DNA of 64,000 nucleotides, taken from assembly GCF_003336875.1 (NCBI RefSeq), contig NZ_QGNJ01000008.1:1-64000 (forward strand), given 5' to 3'. The notes beneath the pieces were generated by a model. It was not told where the DNA came from, did no database searches, and worked only from the letters and a program-made list of their open reading frames with translations. Positions 57,469 to 64,000 of the stretch are shown here, in pieces. This DNA is from Oleisolibacter albus (GTDB lineage: Bacteria; Pseudomonadota; Alphaproteobacteria; Azospirillales; Azospirillaceae). A program made the position numbers and the translations under genes. Each line of letters begins with the position of its first letter. The first letter of the stretch is position 1.

Positions 57469-58281
57469 TCAGTGCGTCACCAGGAGGGGCACTGGGCTGT
57501 TGGCCAGAATATACCGGCTGACACCACCCAGGATGCGCAGGCGCAGACGGGAATGGCCGTAGACGCCCATGACGATCAGACCGGCCTGCACGCTGGCCGC
57601 CTCGGCCAGGATGGCGTCGCCGGTTCCGGTTTCCCGTGCGGTCAGGGTGCGGACGTCCACGGCGACCCCATGTTCGGCCAGGAACGCCGACAGATCCTGG
57701 CCCTGGATTTCTTGGCTGCCCGGCTCCCGCACCGTGACCACCGTCACCTTGCCCGCTTCCTTCAGCAAGGGAAGCGCATCGCGCACGGCGGCGGCCGCTT
57801 CCTTGGAGGATTTCCAGGCGATGGCGATGCGGCTGGGATCAATGATGCTGTCCTTGCCGCGCGGCAGCACGATGACCGGCGCGCTGGCCGCGAAAGGCAG
57901 GAACTCGGTCAGGCTGGCATGATAGTCCTGCAAGGGTCCCTTGGACGCCCCCTGGCTGATGATGATGGCATCGGCGCAACGGCCATGGATCGCCAGCTGC
58001 TCCGCCATGTCGCCGAGATCGAACACCCAGTCGCACCGGACCCCTTCGCGCCGACAGGTTTCCTCAAACGCCGCCCGCTTCTCCGTCGCCATGGGGGCGG
58101 CAATCTCGCGGGCATCGCTGAGGCTGGCGCCCAGCGGAACACCCGGCACATGCATGGGCAACACGATGAACGCACCGCGCAGCAGCGCATCCTGCTGGCG
58201 CGCGAACGCAACGGCAGCCGCCAAGCGCCGCGGCGCCTCCGCATCCAGCCCCAGATGCACCAGCACTGTCTTGAAGCCCAT
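57469..58281 (-). CDS. universal stress protein with tandem Usp domains
   Basis: A 270-aa cytoplasmic protein. Domain 1 (1-145) begins MGFKTVLVHLGLDAEAPRRL. Domain 2 begins near SRIAIAWKSSKEAAAAVRDAL and ends GVYGHSRLRLRILGGVSRYILANSPVPLLVTH, which fits the G-x-x-G-x9-G nucleotide-binding pattern of ATP-type Usp proteins. GGGGAGAG precedes the ATG; a start six codons earlier is less likely. A perfect FNR-type palindrome lies 117 bp upstream, so oxygen-responsive control is plausible, shared with the divergent gene at 58492. Confidence 0.93.
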   Translation of the reverse strand: MGFKTVLVHLGLDAEAPRRLAAAVAFARQQDALLRGAFIVLPMHVPGVPLGASLSDAREIAAPMATEKRAAFEETCRREGVRCDWVFDLGDMAEQLAIHGRCADAIIISQGASKGPLQDYHASLTEFLPFAASAPVIVLPRGKDSIIDPSRIAIAWKSSKEAAAAVRDALPLLKEAGKVTVVTVREPGSQEIQGQDLSAFLAEHGVAVDVRTLTARETGTGDAILAEAASVQAGLIVMGVYGHSRLRLRILGGVSRYILANSPVPLLVTH

Positions 58282-58397
58282 GGTTTCTCTCCCCTTCACC
58301 TGCGAGCGTGTTGCACGCGGAGGCGGTTCATATTCCGCCCCAACCGTTGGCTCGATGTCTTATGATGGCAAACAGCCTGCCGCGCCAAGCCCCTTGC

Positions 58398-58419
58398 GTC
58401 CTTGACCCAGGTCAAGGAC
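58398..58419. promoter_or_regulatory. FNR/FixK-type palindrome between usp and exported-protein gene
   Basis: A perfect 22-bp palindrome: arms GTCCTTGACC and GGTCAAGGAC around CA. Its core TTGACCCAGGTCAA fits the TTGAY-N4-RTCAA consensus of FNR, Anr and FixK proteins. It lies in the divergent intergenic region. A GATTCT -10-like element is centred about 32 bp away on the plus strand, as for class II activation of the gene at 58492. Usp genes are also frequent targets. Confidence 0.65.
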
Positions 58420-58491
58420 CCGCTGCCGGTGAAGGCTGATTCTCAATGGAAGAATTCGGGGAGGGGACCATCGTTCGGAAAGGAACGCAGG

Positions 58492-59061
58492 ATGACCATC
58501 CGCCCGCTGTCGGCCGCCCTGTTCTCGTGCGTCGTGCCGCTGTCCCTGCTGTCGCCGGCCGGTTCGGCGCAAACCGCCGTTCCGGTGGAGACCGAGCCTC
58601 TGACCTCCCCCACACCGCCAACGGTGATGACGGCCTCTGACCCCACGGCCCAGTTGCTGGAGGGTCTACAGGCTCAGCGCCCCACCCCCTGGCGGCGTGT
58701 GGCCAGCCTGGACCGGGTCGCGGCGGCGGAGGCATTGCGGCTGGTACAGACGGGCGCGACGCAGCCGGACGGAACGGCCGTCCATGCCGACCTGATCCGG
58801 CACCTCTATATTCCGATGCTGGACACGACGATCCAGGCCTATTCCTCCGCAGATCCGGCCCAGGCCATTGCCCTGCTGCAATCGGACCTGCTCACGGCCT
58901 TTCCGCTGTCGGACCCGGCCTTTACCGAGATCGGCATCGCCCGTGAGTTCAACACGCGGGCCAAGGGGCCGAATGACGAGATCCTGTGGGTGCTGGTGCT
59001 GGCCAAGCCGCTGACCGCGCCGGCCGAGGACCCGGCCAGCCCGCGGGCCGGGCGGCCGTAA
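58492..59061 (+). CDS. exported protein of unknown function
   Basis: A 189-aa protein with a signal peptide (LSAALFSCVVPLSLLSPAGSAQ, cleavage near residue 27). The mature part is a helical region followed by FTEIGIAREFNTR and ILWVLVLAKPL. The last two strands resemble the end of CAP (SCP/PR1) domains, but the CAP His/Glu residues are not obvious, so this is only a hint. AGGA precedes the ATG. It shares an FNR-type palindrome with usp, so may be expressed at low oxygen. Confidence 0.7.
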   Translation: MTIRPLSAALFSCVVPLSLLSPAGSAQTAVPVETEPLTSPTPPTVMTASDPTAQLLEGLQAQRPTPWRRVASLDRVAAAEALRLVQTGATQPDGTAVHADLIRHLYIPMLDTTIQAYSSADPAQAIALLQSDLLTAFPLSDPAFTEIGIAREFNTRAKGPNDEILWVLVLAKPLTAPAEDPASPRAGRP

Positions 59062-59140
59062 ACGCCGTCCGTGGCTGAAGGGCGGTGCGATGCCGTGTGT
59101 GGGGGGGGACGGGCGGCTGCGCCCGCCCCCGGCCATAGGG

Positions 59141-60403
<1,263 letters not shown>

Positions 60404-60541
60404 TCATCAGCAACAGCCCCTTTGTCGGGGCACATCCCCGTTTTCGGCAAAGCGCCGGATGCCGCTGGCCGTCGCGCCCCCCGGCCGATGCGGGGCCGGT
60501 GTGACCGTGACAGCTGGCCGGTCCTGCGGTAATCCATCGGA

Positions 60542-61180
60542 ATGCCCGTCCTACAGCGTCTTGATCTCGTTGATCTCGTCAGCATCGGCACCGCGACCGC
60601 GGTGGTGGTGGTGCTCGTTGTCAGCATTGCCCTGGCGCTCCGTCCGCACCGCCGCCGCCCCCTGTCGGAACGGCAGTACAACGCCGAGCTGTTCAAGCGG
60701 CGCATGGCGCTGGAGGAACTGTCCTATCCCCTGCTGAACGAGGTGCGCATCCGCGCCGGCAAGGGCAAGGTGCTGAAGCTGGACCAGGTCATCCGCCTGC
60801 CCTCCTCCGTGCTTCTGGTCACCTCGGCACCGGCCGACGTGGCGGGACAGGTCATGGTCAACAGCCGTGCCGGCCAATGGCGCTACATCAACGGCCAGGG
60901 AACCGTCGGCACCATGCCGAATCCGGTCGTGTCCCTGCGGCCGCTGATCCATGCCATCCGCTCGCGCTTTCCGCTGGTGCGCATCCGGCTGCTGACCGTG
61001 TTCCCGCAGACCGCCGATTTCCGCGGACGCCCGCCCCGCGGCTGCTGCCATGCGGACGGCGTTGTGGCTGCCGTGCGGGCCATGGCCGCCGACGATGGCC
61101 CCGCCAGCGAGGCCATGGAGGAGGCCTGGGAACCGTTGAGCACGGCGTTGCGGGACGCTGGCGGTGCGCCGGTCGCCTGA
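60542..61180 (+). CDS. membrane-anchored degenerate NERD-like protein
   Basis: A 212-aa protein. One N-terminal helix ([19 protein letters not shown]) is followed by a basic stretch and a domain with the layout of NERD nuclease-related domains. [32 protein letters not shown] corresponds to the start, and [33 protein letters not shown] to the W...NP-x-x-Q...H part. The catalytic Glu-x-Lys of NERD is not kept: VTSAPAD stands there. It may be a binding module rather than a nuclease. Cysteines RGCCHADG are near the C-terminus. SD weak. The call is tentative. Confidence 0.55.
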   Translation: MPVLQRLDLVDLVSIGTATAVVVVLVVSIALALRPHRRRPLSERQYNAELFKRRMALEELSYPLLNEVRIRAGKGKVLKLDQVIRLPSSVLLVTSAPADVAGQVMVNSRAGQWRYINGQGTVGTMPNPVVSLRPLIHAIRSRFPLVRIRLLTVFPQTADFRGRPPRGCCHADGVVAAVRAMAADDGPASEAMEEAWEPLSTALRDAGGAPVA

Positions 61181-61274
61181 CGGTCCGTGGCGGCCGCAAG
61201 GGTGGTCGGCCATGGGAACAAACCCGGATCATCCCCCCTGGCATCCGGCGGCGGACAGGCCTATCTTCTCTGCC

Positions 61275-63584
61275 ATGCCACAGGACGCCCCCTTCCCCGC
61301 CGACACCCAGCCCGTGCTCCAGCCCGCGCCCATGCCCTGGCGCGCCCGGCTGGAGACGCCGCCCATGCGCATGCCGCTGACGGTGGTGTCGGACTACACG
61401 CCCGCCGGCGACCAGCCGCGGGCCATCGAGGAGCTGACGGAGGGGCTGCAACGGGGCGAGCGGGATCAGGTGCTGCTGGGCGTCACCGGCTCCGGCAAGA
61501 CCTTCACCATGGCCCATGTCATCCAGCGGCTGCAGCGCCCGACCCTGATTCTGGCGCCGAACAAGACGTTGGCGGCCCAGCTCTATGGCGAGATGAAGAG
61601 TTTTTTCCCCGACAACGCGGTGGAGTACTTCGTCTCCTACTACGACTATTACCAGCCGGAGGCCTACGTCCCGCGCACCGACACCTATATCGAGAAGGAA
61701 AGCTCGATCAACGAGCAGATCGACCGCATGCGCCACGCCGCCACGCGGGCGCTGCTGGAGCGGCGGGACTGCATCATCGTCGCCTCGGTCAGCTGCATCT
61801 ACGGTATCGGCTCGGTCGAGACCTATCAGGCCATGACCGTGGACGTGGCGGTCGGCCAGCTGCTGAACCGGCAGCAGTTCCTGGGCCAGCTGGTGGAGCT
61901 GCAATACCGCCGCAACGATGCCGGTTTCGCCCGCGGCTCCTTCCGCGTGCGCGGCGACACGGTGGAGCTGTTCCCGGCCCATATGGAGGACCGGGCCTGG
62001 CGCTTCTCCCTGTTCGGGGATGAGGTGGAGGCCATCCATGAGATCGACCCGCTGACCGGCGAGAAGCTGGCCTCCATGAAGGAGGTGCGGGTCTATGCCA
62101 ACAGCCACTATGTCACGCCCAAGCCCACGCTCAATCAGGCCGTGGAGCAGATCAAGCGCGACCTGAAGATCCGGCTGGAGGAGTTCTACGCCCAGGGTAA
62201 GCTGCTGGAGGCGCAGCGGCTGGAGCAGCGCACCCAGTTCGATATCGAGATGATGGTGGCCACCGGCTCCTGCGCCGGCATCGAGAACTATTCCCGCTAC
62301 CTGTCGGGCCGGAATCCCGGCGAGCCGCCGCCGACGCTGTTCGAGTACCTGCCGGAGGACGCGCTGCTGATCGTGGATGAAAGCCACGTCATGGTGCCGC
62401 AGATCGGCGGCATGTTCCGCGGCGACTTCATGCGCAAATCGACACTGTCGGAGTTCGGCTTCCGCCTGCCCTCCTGCGCCGACAACCGTCCGCTGAAGTT
62501 CGAGGAATGGGAGGCCATGCGTCCGCCCACGGTCTTCGTCTCGGCCACGCCCGGCCCATGGGAGATGGAGCGCACCGGCGGCGTCTTCACCGAACAGGTG
62601 GTGCGCCCCACCGGCCTGGTCGATCCGGAGGTCATCGTCCGCCCCACCGAGACCCAGGTGGACGATGTCATGGCCGAGGTGAAGGAGGTCGTGGCCAAGG
62701 GCCTGCGCGTGCTGGTCACCACCCTGACCAAGAAGATGGCCGAGGCGCTGACCGAGTACATGATGGAGGCGGGCATCAAGGTCCGCTACATCCACTCCGA
62801 TGTGGAGACGCTGGAGCGCATCGAGATCATCCGCGATCTGCGCCTGGGCGTGTTCGACGTGCTGATCGGCATCAACCTGCTGCGGGAAGGTTTGGACATC
62901 CCGGAATGCGGGCTGGTCGCCATCCTGGATGCCGACAAGGAAGGCTATCTGCGCAGCCGCACCTCGCTGATCCAGACCATCGGCCGCGCGGCCCGCAACG
63001 TGGAAGGCCGCGCCATCCTCTATGCCGACCGGGAGACGGCCAGCATGAAGGCGGCGCTGGAGGAGACGGCACGGCGCCGGGCCCGGCAGCTGGCCTACAA
63101 TGCCGAGCACGGCATCACGCCGGAATCGGTGAAGAAGAACATCGCCGACGTGCTGGGCAGCGTCTATGAGCGCGGCGACCGGGTGGAGGTGGATACCGGG
63201 GCCGCCGGCATCACCCTGGCCGGCAAGGACATCAAGGCCGTCATCGCCGATCTGGAGAAGAAGATGCGGCAGGCCGCGGCCGACCTGGAATTCGAGACCG
63301 CCGCCAGCATCCGCGATGAGATCCGCCGGCTGGAAGCCATGGATCTGGGGCTGGCCGGACCCGGCACCGCCGGGGCCAGCCCCATCCGCGCCTCGGCCCA
63401 AGGGGAACGCCCGCGCGGCCGCGGCGACCGGGCTCGCGCCGGCAAGGGCCGCGCCGACAGGGACCATGGGGGCAAGGACCCGGGCGGCAAGGGTCCCCGG
63501 GCCGCCCATGCCACCGACGATGGCGGGGTGGAGGTCGGCGGCATCCAGTTCGGCGGCACCCGCACGCGCAAGCCCCGGCGCTGA
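61275..63584 (+). CDS. uvrB: excinuclease ABC subunit UvrB
   Basis: A 769-aa damage-recognition helicase of nucleotide excision repair. Visible are [18 protein letters not shown], Walker [10 protein letters not shown], the beta-hairpin [22 protein letters not shown], helicase motif II IVDESHV, motif [14 protein letters not shown] and motif [11 protein letters not shown]. The UvrC-binding UVR helix pair ([29 protein letters not shown]) follows. After it comes an extra Gly/Arg/Lys/Ala-rich tail of about 75 residues ending TRTRKPRR. The start is uncertain; ATGs at 61212 and 61275 are possible, and I use the latter. Confidence 0.96.
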   Translation: MPQDAPFPADTQPVLQPAPMPWRARLETPPMRMPLTVVSDYTPAGDQPRAIEELTEGLQRGERDQVLLGVTGSGKTFTMAHVIQRLQRPTLILAPNKTLAAQLYGEMKSFFPDNAVEYFVSYYDYYQPEAYVPRTDTYIEKESSINEQIDRMRHAATRALLERRDCIIVASVSCIYGIGSVETYQAMTVDVAVGQLLNRQQFLGQLVELQYRRNDAGFARGSFRVRGDTVELFPAHMEDRAWRFSLFGDEVEAIHEIDPLTGEKLASMKEVRVYANSHYVTPKPTLNQAVEQIKRDLKIRLEEFYAQGKLLEAQRLEQRTQFDIEMMVATGSCAGIENYSRYLSGRNPGEPPPTLFEYLPEDALLIVDESHVMVPQIGGMFRGDFMRKSTLSEFGFRLPSCADNRPLKFEEWEAMRPPTVFVSATPGPWEMERTGGVFTEQVVRPTGLVDPEVIVRPTETQVDDVMAEVKEVVAKGLRVLVTTLTKKMAEALTEYMMEAGIKVRYIHSDVETLERIEIIRDLRLGVFDVLIGINLLREGLDIPECGLVAILDADKEGYLRSRTSLIQTIGRAARNVEGRAILYADRETASMKAALEETARRRARQLAYNAEHGITPESVKKNIADVLGSVYERGDRVEVDTGAAGITLAGKDIKAVIADLEKKMRQAAADLEFETAASIRDEIRRLEAMDLGLAGPGTAGASPIRASAQGERPRGRGDRARAGKGRADRDHGGKDPGGKGPRAAHATDDGGVEVGGIQFGGTRTRKPRR

Positions 63585-63661
63585 CGCGACCGGGTCGCCC
63601 TGACGGGAAGATCCTGGGATCGGCCTGTCACTGCCCATGCGCCGGCGCTGCCGGCAACCGC

Positions 63662-64000
63662 TCAGACTGCGTGACGGAGCCGCTGCAGGAACCGCTCGAC
63701 ATCCTCGCCCAGGCTTTCCGAGCGGACGGACAGGTCGGTGGCCGCCCCCAGGACCTCACCGGCGGCGTGGCTCGCCTCTCCCGCCGCGGTCGACACGCTG
63801 GCCAGCCGTGTGGTCACGGCACCGGTGCTGCCGGCGGCCTGTTCGATATTGCGGGCGATCTCCGCCGTTGCCGCGCTCTGTTCCTCCACGGCTGCCGCGA
63901 TGGCATTGCTGATCTGCCCCACCTCGCCGACCATGCCGGCCAGACCGGAGACGGCCTGTTGCACGCCAGTCGTCGCCTGCTGGATGGCCGCCACCTGGGC
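63662..64000 (-). CDS. methyl-accepting chemotaxis protein, C-terminal part (partial)
   Basis: The last about 113 codons of a chemoreceptor whose 5' part lies beyond the right edge. IQQATTGVQQAVSGLAGMVGEVGQISNAIAAAVEEQSAATAEIARNIEQAA is the C-terminal half of the MCP signalling coiled coil. It ends RSESLGEDVERFLQRLRHAV, like the chemoreceptors at 7326 and 37267. Its family place is certain; its sensor cannot be seen. Confidence 0.9.
   Translation of the reverse strand, partial: AQVAAIQQATTGVQQAVSGLAGMVGEVGQISNAIAAAVEEQSAATAEIARNIEQAAGSTGAVTTRLASVSTAAGEASHAAGEVLGAATDLSVRSESLGEDVERFLQRLRHAV

Noticed and set aside
60888-63638. A 916-codon minus-strand open frame opposite uvrB
   Set aside because: Antisense shadow of uvrB; no recognisable domain and atypical amino-acid composition.

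Overview
The window is GC-rich, densely coding chromosomal DNA that starts inside the 5' end of a 16S rRNA gene (minus strand). I read it as an alphaproteobacterium, most likely from the Rhodospirillales/Azospirillaceae neighbourhood. The 16S start, an ATP12-type F1-ATPase assembly factor, DUF1489, a malic enzyme fused to a phosphotransacetylase-like domain, and an Irr-type iron box all fit. The genus is not determined. There is no phage, IS element, CRISPR array or plasmid gene; it is ordinary core chromosome with a few accessory pieces.

Layout. Positions 1-884 hold the 16S start and three tandem sigma70-type rRNA promoters. Positions 885-21476 are almost entirely minus strand and carry the full leucine/isovalerate route: isovaleryl-CoA dehydrogenase, both methylcrotonyl-CoA carboxylase subunits, methylglutaconyl-CoA hydratase and HMG-CoA lyase, plus a thiolase. 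In the direction of transcription they keep the classical liuA-B-C-D-E order but are spread over about 20 kb. Interleaved with them are a cation/proton antiporter, a chemoreceptor, a prolyl-oligopeptidase-type peptidase, a DsbA-like isomerase, an SDR enzyme, a MAPEG protein, and a TetR regulator with its target hydrolase. Positions 21657-29213 hold a large TonB-dependent receptor, a translationally coupled malic enzyme and MgtE pair, and a tautomerase divergent from a LysR regulator. Positions 30194-39783 hold tRNA-Leu(GAG), lipB, mscL, acylphosphatase, lepB, a cyanide-insensitive-type bd oxidase (cioAB), a second chemoreceptor and an SCP2-domain protein.

Positions 39938-50778 hold an OPT transporter and a block running rarA ... 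crcB, rluC ... HAD phosphatase, ATP12. A TonB-dependent receptor and a small exported protein with a TonB-box-like motif sit inside that block. Positions 50893-64000 hold tenA, an ankyrin/MTA-SAH-nucleosidase fusion, a ligase-associated DEXH helicase, an SMR pump, dps, a tandem universal stress protein, an aspartate aminotransferase, a degenerate NERD-like membrane protein, uvrB and the 3' end of a third chemoreceptor.

Regulation is unusually readable. There are perfect or near-perfect dyads for a TetR regulator (two sites), a LysR regulator, a Fur-like site before an unknown gene, an Irr/ICE-like site on the dps promoter, an FNR/FixK-type site between usp and an exported protein, and an orphan dyad before the SCP2 gene. 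The most unusual protein is the ankyrin-nucleosidase fusion at 51558-52985. All functional calls come from reading sequence motifs; no database search was run.
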